DNA of 64,000 nt from the NCBI GenBank assembly GCA_046260155.1, contig JBJYXV010000045.1, forward strand, positions 1-64,000. The letters are read 5' to 3'. Source of the DNA: PFL25 sp046260155 (GTDB taxonomy: Bacteria > Chloroflexota > Anaerolineae > Anaerolineales > UBA4823). Positions 27,029-35,482 of the stretch are shown piece by piece. The position numbers and the translations under genes were made by a program. Within the stretch, counting starts at the first letter, position 1, and each line of letters opens with the position of its first letter. The notes beneath the pieces were generated by a model. The model was not told where the DNA came from, searched no databases, and saw nothing but the letters and a program-made list of their open reading frames with translations.

Positions 27029-27053
27029 CACATGCGAAGAGGTTCCTCAATCT

Positions 27054-27707
27054 ATGTCAAAACAGCGTATTTTACTGGTGGATGATCACGAAGTCGTCCG
27101 TTTGGGTCTTAAAGCCTTGCTTGAACGCCATCCAGAATTCGAGGTGGTAGCAGAAGCAAGCAACGCTCGCGAGGCGATCGAACGAGTTGCCACCTATGCA
27201 CCAGATGTGGTTGTGATGGACATCCGCCTCCCGGGTGGCTCTGGGATTGAAGCCTGCGATGAAATTTCAAGCAATTATCCCGACACCAAAGTGATCATGC
27301 TCACTTCATATGCTGAGGACGAAATGCTCTTCTCTGCAATCCGGGCTGGAGCTTCCGGTTATGTATTGAAGCAAATCGGCGGGGAAGACCTGGTACGAGC
27401 GATCGAAGCCGTTGGAAGAGGTGAAGCACTCCTGGATCCGGCTGTCACCCAGCGTATTTTTCAGGAAGTACGTAAAGCCGCCAAAGAAGAGGAGGCTTCG
27501 GCATTTTCTGCGCTCACCCAACAGGAGAGACATGTCCTGTTGCTGGTGTCGGAGGGGAAAACCAATCGTGAGATCGCAAAAGCGCTCTTTTTAGGGGAGG
27601 GTACAGTCCGCAATTATGTAAGCAGTATTCTCTCGAAATTGGGCGTTAGCAACCGTGCAGAAGCGGCTGCCTATGCCGTGGAACATAACCTGAAAGATTA
27701 TCTCTAA
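27054..27707 (+). CDS. NarL/FixJ-family response regulator
   Basis: Receiver plus LuxR-type HTH. The N-terminal half has LVDDHEVVR, phospho-acceptor Asp56 in VVVMDIRLPG, the Thr/Ser position in MLTSYAED and the Lys in YVLKQIGG. The C-terminal HTH reads LTQQERHVLLLVSEGKTN and then NREIAKALFLGEGTVRNYVS, a standard GerE domain. GAGG lies ten bases before the ATG. It has its own promoter and no kinase beside it. Confidence 0.95.
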   Translation: MSKQRILLVDDHEVVRLGLKALLERHPEFEVVAEASNAREAIERVATYAPDVVVMDIRLPGGSGIEACDEISSNYPDTKVIMLTSYAEDEMLFSAIRAGASGYVLKQIGGEDLVRAIEAVGRGEALLDPAVTQRIFQEVRKAAKEEEASAFSALTQQERHVLLLVSEGKTNREIAKALFLGEGTVRNYVSSILSKLGVSNRAEAAAYAVEHNLKDYL

Positions 27708-27735
27708 TCCCCAACTGTTCGATAACAATCGAAAC

Positions 27736-28083
27736 TTACCTGGCATCCTCCCGGCACTCTGGGCAGGGGCATAATTTGCGTAGATAATTCCAATTGTAAA
27801 TTCCATAGTGGTGGCCATCTTCCCACTCAGGAGTGATCCCATAGGTGCCAACCGATTCAATAGTTACTAGACGTGTCTCCGGGCTATCTTCATCTTTGGC
27901 GGCGAACATCTCTGGTGTCGGATCTGCCCCCATATTTGCATGCCCGCCGCGGCATTCCGCACAGGGACAAGCCACCCGCAATAATGTGAATGAGTATTGG
28001 CTGGTATGCCCATCATTCCAGTTGATGGTGAGGATTCGCTTCCGTCGATCGGCAGTGATGCCAGTGGGTTTCAGTGTATTCAT
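27736..28083 (-). CDS. DUF971 family protein
   Basis: A 115-residue protein of the DUF971 / gamma-butyrobetaine hydroxylase N-terminal-like family. Visible: ILTINWNDGHTSQYSFTLLR, then CPCAEC near residue 40, and VGTYGITPEWEDGHHYGIY near the middle of the second half, then CPCPEC near the end. The two Cys-rich motifs could bind zinc or an iron-sulfur cluster, which I cannot decide. AAGGA precedes the ATG. It is last of a leftward run behind the SH3-like gene. Confidence 0.88.
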   Translation of the reverse strand: MNTLKPTGITADRRKRILTINWNDGHTSQYSFTLLRVACPCAECRGGHANMGADPTPEMFAAKDEDSPETRLVTIESVGTYGITPEWEDGHHYGIYNWNYLRKLCPCPECREDAR

Positions 28084-28135
28084 AAAATATATTTCCTTAT
28101 GCAGATCAGAATCGGATCAAGATAGATGTTTTTCA

Positions 28136-28633
28136 TCATGGATTTTGTATCACCCTCAGAAAATTCGCTGCAGCCCATCCATAGCGAGCTTCTTCCAATG
28201 GATTTACTAAATACCACCAGGTATAATTATCCGCCTGCTGGGGACCATCCTGGACTAAAAAAATCTCGTTTTCTTCACCCAGCAAACGCACATCGCGGTC
28301 CAAACCCGGACCCTCCCGCAATCGCAAACCCCCACCACCTGTACCCGTAACCTGTACATAGGCATCGAGGACGATATCCCCTTCAGGAGGAATTGGGAGG
28401 CCAGTTGCTGTGGGAGTTTCTGTTGGATTTGGCGTGGGTGTTGGGGCGATCTGGGTGGGAGTAGGCACTGCAATGATGGTGATCACCGCAGTTGATCCAG
28501 CAGCCGGGGGATGGGGCGACCGGGTCCAGGATAATAACAGCAGGGTAGCCGCCAGCAGGGCAATTCCAAATCCAATGGCGCCGAAGACTAACCAGGGATC
28601 AGTGAAAAAGTTAAAAACCTTGCGAGGTTCCAC
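28136..28633 (-). CDS. Membrane-anchored bacterial SH3-like domain protein
   Basis: Starts with GTG at 28633, preceded by AAAGG. One transmembrane helix lies at about residues 16-36 (LVFGAIGFGIALLAATLLLL). Then come a Pro/Thr-rich linker and an SH3-like domain around GGLRLREGPGLDRDVRLLGE and WWYLVNP, the pattern of bacterial SH3 domains that bind cell-wall peptides. No enzymatic domain is attached. It follows the Ca2+/H+ exchanger by 20 bases. Confidence 0.8.
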   Translation of the reverse strand: MEPRKVFNFFTDPWLVFGAIGFGIALLAATLLLLSWTRSPHPPAAGSTAVITIIAVPTPTQIAPTPTPNPTETPTATGLPIPPEGDIVLDAYVQVTGTGGGGLRLREGPGLDRDVRLLGEENEIFLVQDGPQQADNYTWWYLVNPLEEARYGWAAANFLRVIQNP

Positions 28634-28653
28634 GAAATCATGCCTTTAAGCAA

Positions 28654-29724
28654 CTAATCAATTAAGAAAAACCCCAGCGCCAGGATGAGATAGATGGTCA
28701 GCAGCACAGCACCTTCCAACCAGTTAGATTCACCATCTTCCGATACAAATGCCATGATGATCACACCTGCGATCAAAGCGATCAACTCTAAATCGTTAAA
28801 GATTAACTGCAGAGGGTTTCCGAAAAGTAAACTGATAAATACCAGGACAGGAGCGACGAACAAGGCGATCTGTAAACTGGACGAAACGGCGATCTCAACG
28901 CTCAAATTCATCTGGTTGCGAGCTGCGACTTGGACTGCCACGAAGTGTTCAGCCACATTTCCGATCAGCGGGATGAGAATGATGCCGATGAAAAATTCCG
29001 AAATCCCAAGCCCGACCATCACTGGTTCAACAGCTTCCACTAATAATTCGCTCGCGATCACGACGCCAATCGTCGCCAGGACCAGGATGATTGCTGCGGA
29101 ACGGATAGACCAGGAGGTTGTGTGAATTATCTCTTCTGTGGGTTTGCGTGATACAGGTGTATCCTCAAATTTCAAACTGTAAAGCAGGCTCAAGCCATAC
29201 AATATCATCATGACAATCGCGGTGCCCACACTGAGCGCTTCCACTCGTATCGACTGTGGATTGTTAATATAACCGCTGAATAAAGAAGGGATGATCAGGG
29301 CGATCACTGCCAGGACCAGTAAGATTGCGTTCCGGCTGGCCTGCCGGCGATCGAAGGTTTGAACACCGTTACGCAGGCCGCCTACCACCATTGAGAATCC
29401 CATCACCAGGAGTACATTTCCTAATATCGAGCCAGTGATAGAGGCCTTGACCAATTCCAGCAAGCCCGCCCGGATTGCAACAACCGTAATGATTAGTTCA
29501 GCAGCATTCCCGAGAGTTGCATTCAGCAGCCCACCAACTCGGGGATTGGTGTATGCTGCCAGGGCTTCAGTACCCTCTCCGATATAGGCTGCCAGGGGTA
29601 TCACGGCTAAGGCTGAGAGTGTAAACACCCACACAGCACCCCAATGAAATACTTCGGCCATCAAGGCCAGCGGGAGTGTCGTTAATAACAAAGAGAGCGG
29701 TTTATGCCTGATGTAATTGATCAT
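28654..29724 (-). CDS. Calcium/proton exchanger (CaCA/CAX family)
   Basis: Multi-pass antiporter of 356 residues that exports Ca2+ (or another divalent cation) in exchange for H+. The two inverted alpha repeats are clear: GNAAELIITVVAIRAGLLEL in the first half and GNVAEHFVAVQVAARNQMNL in the second. Each has the conserved acidic residue of the transport site. About eleven hydrophobic segments. It lies between the lipid kinase and the SH3-like gene on the same strand with short gaps, so these are probably one operon. Confidence 0.93.
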   Translation of the reverse strand: MINYIRHKPLSLLLTTLPLALMAEVFHWGAVWVFTLSALAVIPLAAYIGEGTEALAAYTNPRVGGLLNATLGNAAELIITVVAIRAGLLELVKASITGSILGNVLLVMGFSMVVGGLRNGVQTFDRRQASRNAILLVLAVIALIIPSLFSGYINNPQSIRVEALSVGTAIVMMILYGLSLLYSLKFEDTPVSRKPTEEIIHTTSWSIRSAAIILVLATIGVVIASELLVEAVEPVMVGLGISEFFIGIILIPLIGNVAEHFVAVQVAARNQMNLSVEIAVSSSLQIALFVAPVLVFISLLFGNPLQLIFNDLELIALIAGVIIMAFVSEDGESNWLEGAVLLTIYLILALGFFLID

Positions 29725-29753
29725 TAATTGATTTTTCTTCTCCCATGCCTGGT

Positions 29754-30689
29754 TTAGTGGAATAAAGAACTGGGTACCCCTTCCGGCATCATCACTTTCA
29801 ATTGCCGGGGAAGCACAGAGATAGCAACCCGCATATCTCCAACTTCGGGTTCGCCATCCATCTGCAGGTAGATTTGGGTATCAGATTCTAATACAATCTG
29901 GTTGAACTGAACCAGTTGTACCCTTTCCGAATCGACATGTCTTCCTGACCAGAGCAGCCAGGCTTGCTGAAGGAGTTCCTCGATACTCTCACCATCAAAC
30001 AACCAGAGCTCCATCAATCCATCATCCAGGGTTGCCTGGGGTGACAGTGTCGCCAATCCACCAGCATACAGCCGGATATTGCTGACCTCCACCAGCATAA
30101 ATTTCCCCTCGATCTGTGAGCTATCGGTCATAACCCGGATATTCACGCCATGCCACCGGCTGGCACTCCACACCGCGCTGGCCGCATAGCGTACCAGGGT
30201 GAAATTCTTCTCCCATTGCTTCCTTGGCTCGATGCGGTGAACGATAAAAGCGTCTATTCCAATCCCAGACCACAATAGGAAGTATTTTTCATTGCACTTT
30301 CCAATATCCACCCGGCGTATCCCCCCCCGGGCCAGGCGGTGGGCACTTTCTTCCAAAGCCTTCCAACGTGTCCAACTCAACCCGGGCAAACCCAGCTCCT
30401 GTGCCCAAACATTTGCCGTGCCTGCCGGGAGAACACCCAGGGCAGTTTCAGTCCCCACAAGGCTGGGAAGAGCTTTATTCAATGACCCATCACCACCCAC
30501 AATAATCAGCGAATCTTTTCTCTCCTGAACTGCCTGTTGAGCAAGCCGGGAAATTTGGCTCCCATCAATTGTCGTCTTGATATCCACCTGCCACCCATAT
30601 GCTTCCAGGACATCTGCCGCCCGTTCGGTCAGCAGCCGGGAAGGATAGCGACCAGCTACCGGGTTATAAACTAGGAGTGCACTTGGCAT
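29754..30689 (-). CDS. Diacylglycerol kinase / lipid kinase family protein (YegS/DagK type)
   Basis: Cytoplasmic lipid kinase family, 311 residues. Motifs: LLVYNPVAGRY at the N-terminus, the nucleotide-binding VGGDGSLNKAL and GVLPAGTANVWAQELG. The C-terminal beta-domain ends near MDGEPEV. It may phosphorylate diacylglycerol or another lipid. It is the first gene of the leftward group with the exchanger and SH3 gene, and is divergent from a Ser/Thr kinase. Confidence 0.92.
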   Translation of the reverse strand: MPSALLVYNPVAGRYPSRLLTERAADVLEAYGWQVDIKTTIDGSQISRLAQQAVQERKDSLIIVGGDGSLNKALPSLVGTETALGVLPAGTANVWAQELGLPGLSWTRWKALEESAHRLARGGIRRVDIGKCNEKYFLLWSGIGIDAFIVHRIEPRKQWEKNFTLVRYAASAVWSASRWHGVNIRVMTDSSQIEGKFMLVEVSNIRLYAGGLATLSPQATLDDGLMELWLFDGESIEELLQQAWLLWSGRHVDSERVQLVQFNQIVLESDTQIYLQMDGEPEVGDMRVAISVLPRQLKVMMPEGVPSSLFH

Positions 30690-30831
30690 AATTTTCCCGG
30701 AACCTTAAATAATTGGATCGTCAAGTATTTGCCACAAATCAGTGGAAATTTGAATTGGCACCGCTGATAATGAAATTATTCTACTCTATAACCCGCAGGT
30801 CTTGGATGGTACAATTCCGGAACCCAGAGGA

Positions 30832-30846
30832 TAAAATAACTCCATG
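30832..30846 (+). promoter_or_regulatory. -10 box placed for leaderless transcription of the kinase gene
   Basis: TAAAAT (30832-30837), six bases, then the ATG at 30844. No Shine-Dalgarno sequence in between. No convincing -35 was found. Confidence 0.4.
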
Positions 30847-31905
30847 TCTGAGGCCAGCTTAAATCTAATCAATGAGCGCTACCAGATCGAAGACACCTTG
30901 GGAAAAGGCGGTATGGCTGTTGTATACAAAGCCCACGACCTGACCTTAGACCGCAAGGTGGCGATTAAAGTGCTGCTTCAAAAATATTCAACAGACCCTG
31001 CCTTTCGAGATCACTTCCAGCAAGAAGCTAAAGCTGCCGCAAATCTATCTCATCCGAATATTGTTACAGTATATGATTTTGGGTTTGATTCTGAGCGCCT
31101 TTTTATCATCATGGAGTTTGTCCCGGGGTCGGATATCAAGCAGCTGAAAGCAGCTAAGGGTCGATTTACCCTTCAAGAAACTCTCTACCTGATGGAACAA
31201 GCCTGTGCAGGGGTAGGCTATGCTCATCGGGTGGGTCTGGTCCATTGCGACATTAAACCGCAAAACCTGCTGGTCACACCCGACCGACGAGTAAAGATCG
31301 TCGATTTTGGTATCGCCCGCGCACTGGCCTCCATCCAGCCGGGTGAAAAATCTGATATCGTTTGGGGTTCTCCATCTTATTTCTCCCCTGAACAAGCTGC
31401 CGGTCTTGCTCCAACCCTGGCCTCGGATGTTTACTCACTGGGTGTGATAATGTACGAAATGCTCACCGGTGAACTACCCTTCACGGCTGGAACACCAACA
31501 GAATTAGCAAAGAAACATCGCGAAGATTTACCCCCATCACCGCGCCAGTTGAACCCAAATATTCCTGTCAGTATGGAGCAAATCTTACTAAAAACCTTGG
31601 CCAAAGAACCCGCAGCTCGCTACCGGACTGCTGACCAATTAGGACAGGTATTACAATCTTTGGAACAAAATTCATTCGTTATGAACCAACCTCAGCCCCA
31701 CACGGCAGACTATTCTGGGATGGGCACTGCAGAAACCCAACCTTTTGATACTCCAGTAATCCCAGAAGTGATACAAAATAGTAAAAATCCACTGGAGATG
31801 GATTGGATCACAATACTATTGGCGCTGTTCGCATTGCTTGCCGTTGGTGGGCTGATCCCGCTTTACTTATGGGTATATTTTTCCTACAATCCCCCGCTCC
31901 GCTGA
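30844..31905 (+). CDS. Ser/Thr protein kinase with C-terminal membrane anchor
   Basis: Hanks-type kinase of 353 residues. Glycine loop LGKGGMAVVYKA, VAIKVL, catalytic loop HCDIKPQN (about residues 133-140), VDFGIARAL and PSYFSPEQA. The Arg of HRD is Cys, so this is a non-RD kinase, but the catalytic Asp, Lys and Asn are kept. After a polar linker a single transmembrane helix lies at about 319-345 with only a short tail outside. There is no sensor domain. Confidence 0.93.
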   Translation: MSEASLNLINERYQIEDTLGKGGMAVVYKAHDLTLDRKVAIKVLLQKYSTDPAFRDHFQQEAKAAANLSHPNIVTVYDFGFDSERLFIIMEFVPGSDIKQLKAAKGRFTLQETLYLMEQACAGVGYAHRVGLVHCDIKPQNLLVTPDRRVKIVDFGIARALASIQPGEKSDIVWGSPSYFSPEQAAGLAPTLASDVYSLGVIMYEMLTGELPFTAGTPTELAKKHREDLPPSPRQLNPNIPVSMEQILLKTLAKEPAARYRTADQLGQVLQSLEQNSFVMNQPQPHTADYSGMGTAETQPFDTPVIPEVIQNSKNPLEMDWITILLALFALLAVGGLIPLYLWVYFSYNPPLR

Positions 31906-31988
31906 CTCAAATCATATTTTAATACCCTTGTCATAAAGCTTACCCCCGGGTATGATTCGTTCGCGGTGTAATAAGTGGATTTCATAGC

Positions 31989-32017
31989 AAAAAAAAATCG
32001 CGGCCTGGCCGCGATTT
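31989..32017 (-). terminator. Intrinsic terminator of rpmB
   Basis: A nine-base GC-rich stem (31995-32003 with 32009-32017) is followed, reading leftward, by a run of nine T. The T run is on the side that serves rpmB; for the kinase gene from the left it would be weak. Confidence 0.85.
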
Positions 32018-32069
32018 GAAATGAGTCATCACTCGGATCGGTTACAGAATTTTTCTGTACTTTACTAGC

Positions 32070-32252
32070 TTAATTTACTTTCACCAATGTTCGAATGCAC
32101 TTGGTGCAAAGAACTTTGCGTATTTTCTTTCCATCTTCATAGACAGTGATCTTCTGAAGATTTGGACGGAAAGTACGTGGCGTAGATTTCTTGGACCAGG
32201 GACGATTCCGACCAAAAGTCGTCTTCTTCCCGCAATTTTGACAAGTAGCCAT
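32070..32252 (-). CDS. rpmB: Ribosomal protein L28
   Basis: Large-subunit ribosomal protein of 60 residues, the usual bacterial length. It starts MATCQNCGKKTTFGRNR, with family features SKKSTPRTFRPNLQ. The two CxxC pairs (CQNC and CTKC) mark it as the zinc-binding version. AAAGG precedes the ATG, and a strong terminator follows. A GGTTC/GAACC hairpin with TGC loop lies in the upstream leader (about 32279-32293), role unknown. It is divergent from the asp23 gene. Confidence 0.97.
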   Translation of the reverse strand: MATCQNCGKKTTFGRNRPWSKKSTPRTFRPNLQKITVYEDGKKIRKVLCTKCIRTLVKVN

Positions 32253-32430
32253 CGTTCATAGACCTTTCAAGACAATTTTGGTTCTGCGAACCATAAAATG
32301 AGGAGTAACAAACTCACGATTCATATGCAGATTCGCAAGGTGTTCTGCCCAGACCCTACATGAGCCGAGCAATATTACCACAAATCGTATCTCCTTACAA
32401 GTTAAGTTGTTAAAACTATTGAGGAAAATT

Positions 32431-32787
32431 ATGACTGGAGAAACTACACCGATCGGAAGCATCCACGTTTCACCCCGCGCTGTTGCCAGGATTGCCCACC
32501 AGGCAGCATTGGAGTCTTATGGCGTGGTAGGTTTGGCACCAAAGAATCTGATGACGAATCTCACCAATGTCCTGGTGAAAGATCCAATGCAGGGTGTTGA
32601 AGTTAACTATGATGGAGAAAATATCAATATCGACATGTATATTGTCATAGAATATGGCACCCGCATCAAGTCTGTCGCCAGTAGCGTGGCGAACACGGTC
32701 CGGTATCACGTCGAAAAAGCACTGGGAATGCCAGTCAACCAGGTAAATATTCACGTGAATGGTTTACGCATTAGCAACCTGGATTAA
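32431..32787 (+). CDS. Asp23/Gls24 family protein (YloU-like)
   Basis: A 118-residue member of the Asp23/Gls24 (DUF322) family. Starting MTGETTPIGSIHVSPRAVAR, it shows GVVGLAPKN and IDMYIVIEYGTRIKSV of the family. Function in the family is linked to envelope stress and lipid metabolism. I chose the ATG at 32431 because GAGG lies seven bases upstream, and the longer reading frame has no site. It precedes the fatty-acid kinase gene, as yloU precedes yloV in Bacillus. Confidence 0.93.
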   Translation: MTGETTPIGSIHVSPRAVARIAHQAALESYGVVGLAPKNLMTNLTNVLVKDPMQGVEVNYDGENINIDMYIVIEYGTRIKSVASSVANTVRYHVEKALGMPVNQVNIHVNGLRISNLD

Positions 32788-32822
32788 CGAAGGTTTTTAA
32801 TTTCCTCCAGGTGGATGAGTCA

Positions 32823-34511
32823 ATGGAAATAGATTCGCAGCAGACATACATCAAGAGGCGTCAAGATCGTTTTCGCACAGCACCCATTGATGGACAGGCG
32901 CTAAAATCTCTGATCGCTGCTGGTTTAACCTGGTTGAGGACCAACCAGGAAATTGTTAACTCGCTGAACGTTTACCCTGTGCCAGATGGAGATACCGGCA
33001 TCAATATGGTCCTCACCATGCAGGCTGCGTATGACGAAATCGCTGAATCCCCGGAACACAACTTTGGGGAAATGATCCGCCTGGTCGCCCATGGTGCTTT
33101 GATGGGAGCACGCGGCAACTCTGGAGTAATCCTCTCACAAATCTGGCGTGGTTTGGCCCGCGGGACAGATGGAATCGAATCGCTAGACGGTCCTGCCCTG
33201 GCTCATGCCTTTAGTATTGCACGTGACACAGCCTACAAAGGTGTTGTACGCCCCGTCGAGGGTACCATCTTGACTGTCGCCAAGGATATCGCCAGGGTCG
33301 CGGAAGCTGCGCTGGCTGAAACCGAAGATCCTATCACCATCCTGGAAAGGGTTGTCCAGGAAGCCAACCAATCCGTCGAGAGGACCCCTGATTTGCTGGA
33401 TGTATTAAAAAAGGCAGGAGTTGTTGATGCTGGAGGGAAAGGTCTCTACTTTATTTTGGAAGGCATGCTGCGATACATCAATGGTCAGCCATTAGACAGC
33501 CCAGCAGCATCCATCCAGCCGTTATCAAAGATGATGCTGGATGACACACTGCAAACAATCGAGGAAGGGCAAGATTACGAAGTCGTGGTCGACTTCCGAC
33601 CCCATCATCCTCTCAACCTCGAGGATTTCTACAGCCATCTGGAAAAGATCGGTACCTCCATTCAAGTTGGTGAAGGGGAAGGTCTCTACCGCATGCACAT
33701 CCATGTGGAGACAGGCAAGCGCTACGAACCAATCGATTACACAATGAGCCTGGGTACGATCACTAAGGTTCACATTGAGAATTTATTGGCGCAGATGGAG
33801 GAGATCGAAAGAAAGACCAATGGAATTCCCGTAAAAATTTCACCAATAGAACCGGGTCAAATTGCGGTTATCGCCGTATCACCCGGCAGGGGAATCTCCC
33901 AGGTCTTCGCTAGCCTAGGTGTGGCAGGCATAGTTGAAGGTGGACAAACGATGAATCCCAGCACTGAGGACTTGCTGGAATCCTTTGAAGGTTTACCTAC
34001 CGATAAAGTGATTCTCTTACCAAACAATAAAAATATCATCATGGCAGCCAATAATGCTGCTGAATTAACGGTCAAAGATGTGGCAGTCATTCCTTCCCAA
34101 ACCATACCTCAGGGCCTGGCAGCCATGTTCAGACTTGTTCCTCACGGGGATCTCGATCAGGTAGCTGCAGAGATGAATGCCGCCCTGGATGATGTGGATA
34201 CTGCTGAAATCACCACTGCAATTCGCAGCGTGGAAATTGATGGAGTCAGCGTACAGGAAGGTGAAACAATCCTCCTATTCAATGGTAAATTAATGGCCTC
34301 CGCCAATACGCTGGAAGAGACTTGTGCCTCTATGATGGAGAAGCTGGATTTCGAAAAATACGAATTGATCACGTTGTTCTTTGGTGATGAGGTAGATAAT
34401 CATGTGGCCAACCAGATCGCTGACTGCATCCGTGTATCTCAACCACATCTTGAAGTGGAAGTGCAAGATGGTGGTCAACCTCACTACCAGTTCATCATCT
34501 CATTTGAATAA
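32823..34511 (+). CDS. fakA: Fatty acid kinase catalytic subunit FakA (DhaL-type, YloV-like)
   Basis: The DhaL domain at residues about 15-210 has the Mg-ATP motif VYPVPDGDTGINM, then HGALMGARGNSGVILSQ and GKGLYFILEGM. The C-terminal half is the YloV-type DAK1_2 domain. In the Fak system this protein phosphorylates a fatty acid bound to a FakB (DegV) protein. A DegV gene lies directly downstream, which supports that role. Start at the ATG 32823 with AGGTGG eight bases before; a GTG at 32811 is also in frame. It overlaps no neighbours. Confidence 0.93.
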   Translation: MEIDSQQTYIKRRQDRFRTAPIDGQALKSLIAAGLTWLRTNQEIVNSLNVYPVPDGDTGINMVLTMQAAYDEIAESPEHNFGEMIRLVAHGALMGARGNSGVILSQIWRGLARGTDGIESLDGPALAHAFSIARDTAYKGVVRPVEGTILTVAKDIARVAEAALAETEDPITILERVVQEANQSVERTPDLLDVLKKAGVVDAGGKGLYFILEGMLRYINGQPLDSPAASIQPLSKMMLDDTLQTIEEGQDYEVVVDFRPHHPLNLEDFYSHLEKIGTSIQVGEGEGLYRMHIHVETGKRYEPIDYTMSLGTITKVHIENLLAQMEEIERKTNGIPVKISPIEPGQIAVIAVSPGRGISQVFASLGVAGIVEGGQTMNPSTEDLLESFEGLPTDKVILLPNNKNIIMAANNAAELTVKDVAVIPSQTIPQGLAAMFRLVPHGDLDQVAAEMNAALDDVDTAEITTAIRSVEIDGVSVQEGETILLFNGKLMASANTLEETCASMMEKLDFEKYELITLFFGDEVDNHVANQIADCIRVSQPHLEVEVQDGGQPHYQFIISFE

Positions 34512-34603
34512 CATCAATCTGCTGGGGGTAAAATATTCCTTAGCCGGACCTTGATCTCCATTAAATCACCCTTCAAGGGTATCATTCTACGAGCAGTTTC
34601 CTC

Positions 34604-35449
34604 ATGAGAATAGCTCTTGTCACTGACAGCACCTGCGATATACCCCACGAGCTGGTTTCGGCATACAACATCCATGTCGTTCCAAATATCCTCATCATCG
34701 ATGGTAAGAGTATTGAAGATGATGAACATTTCTCACGCCAGGATTTCTACAAGCAGCTCCCTCAATTGCATTCCTTTCCGACAACGTCAACTGCTTCGGT
34801 GGGCACATACCAGAAATTGTATGAACAAATTCTCATCAGCGGGTATGACCAGATATTATCCATTCACTGCTCCAGCAAATTGAGTGCCATTTATAGTGCC
34901 GCAACGACGGCCGCAAATTCGGTTCAAGGACAAATCGAAATTGTGGACAGCAGGCAAATTTCACTGGGATTGGGATTTCAGGTCCTCGAAGCTGCAGATG
35001 CCATCTTGAAAGGTTTGCCGCTCGATGCGATTTTGGGTTTGCTTGGCAAGATGCGCAAAGAACTGCATGTAATCGCCATGCTGGATACCCTTGAATACGT
35101 TCGGCGTAGTGGGCGTGTATCCTGGGCACGTGCCAGGCTTGGTGCAATATTAAATTACAAACCATTCCTGGAAGTCATCGATGGAGATGTATTAAGCCTG
35201 GGTGAGGTGCGCACACGTAAAAAAGGTATCGCGCGGCTGATGGAAATGGTACGCTCAGAACCTTCCCTGATCCGGTTTGGAGTACTGCACACAGATGCTG
35301 AAGATGACGCTCGCCTGATGCTTGACAATTTAGGACTTGAATTGCCCACGGAACCCCTGGTGGTAAACGTGACAACCGCAATTGGTGCTCATGTTGGGCC
35401 CAATGGGCTTGGTTTTGCATCTTATTATCAGGCTGAGCTAGAACCATAA
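34604..35449 (+). CDS. DegV family fatty-acid-binding protein (FakB-like)
   Basis: Binds a fatty acid and presents it to FakA for phosphorylation. The 281-residue protein starts MRIALVTDSTCDIP and has the family PTTSTASVG (fatty-acid head group Ser/Thr region), IHCSSKLSAIYSAAT and the VVDSRQ-like IVDSRQISLGLG motif. The C-terminal LEYVRRSGRVSWARA and LGEVRTRKK are also typical. It lies about 90 bases after fakA and before recG. Confidence 0.93.
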   Translation: MRIALVTDSTCDIPHELVSAYNIHVVPNILIIDGKSIEDDEHFSRQDFYKQLPQLHSFPTTSTASVGTYQKLYEQILISGYDQILSIHCSSKLSAIYSAATTAANSVQGQIEIVDSRQISLGLGFQVLEAADAILKGLPLDAILGLLGKMRKELHVIAMLDTLEYVRRSGRVSWARARLGAILNYKPFLEVIDGDVLSLGEVRTRKKGIARLMEMVRSEPSLIRFGVLHTDAEDDARLMLDNLGLELPTEPLVVNVTTAIGAHVGPNGLGFASYYQAELEP

Positions 35450-35463
35450 TCTTCTTCTGTTAC

Positions 35464-35482
35464 TGGTAAAATACCCTTAATG
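35464..35482 (+). promoter_or_regulatory. Extended -10 box placed for leaderless transcription of recG
   Basis: CTGG then TAAAAT (35467-35472) forms an extended -10 (TG one base before the hexamer). Seven bases later is the ATG at 35480. No Shine-Dalgarno sequence is present. Confidence 0.45.
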
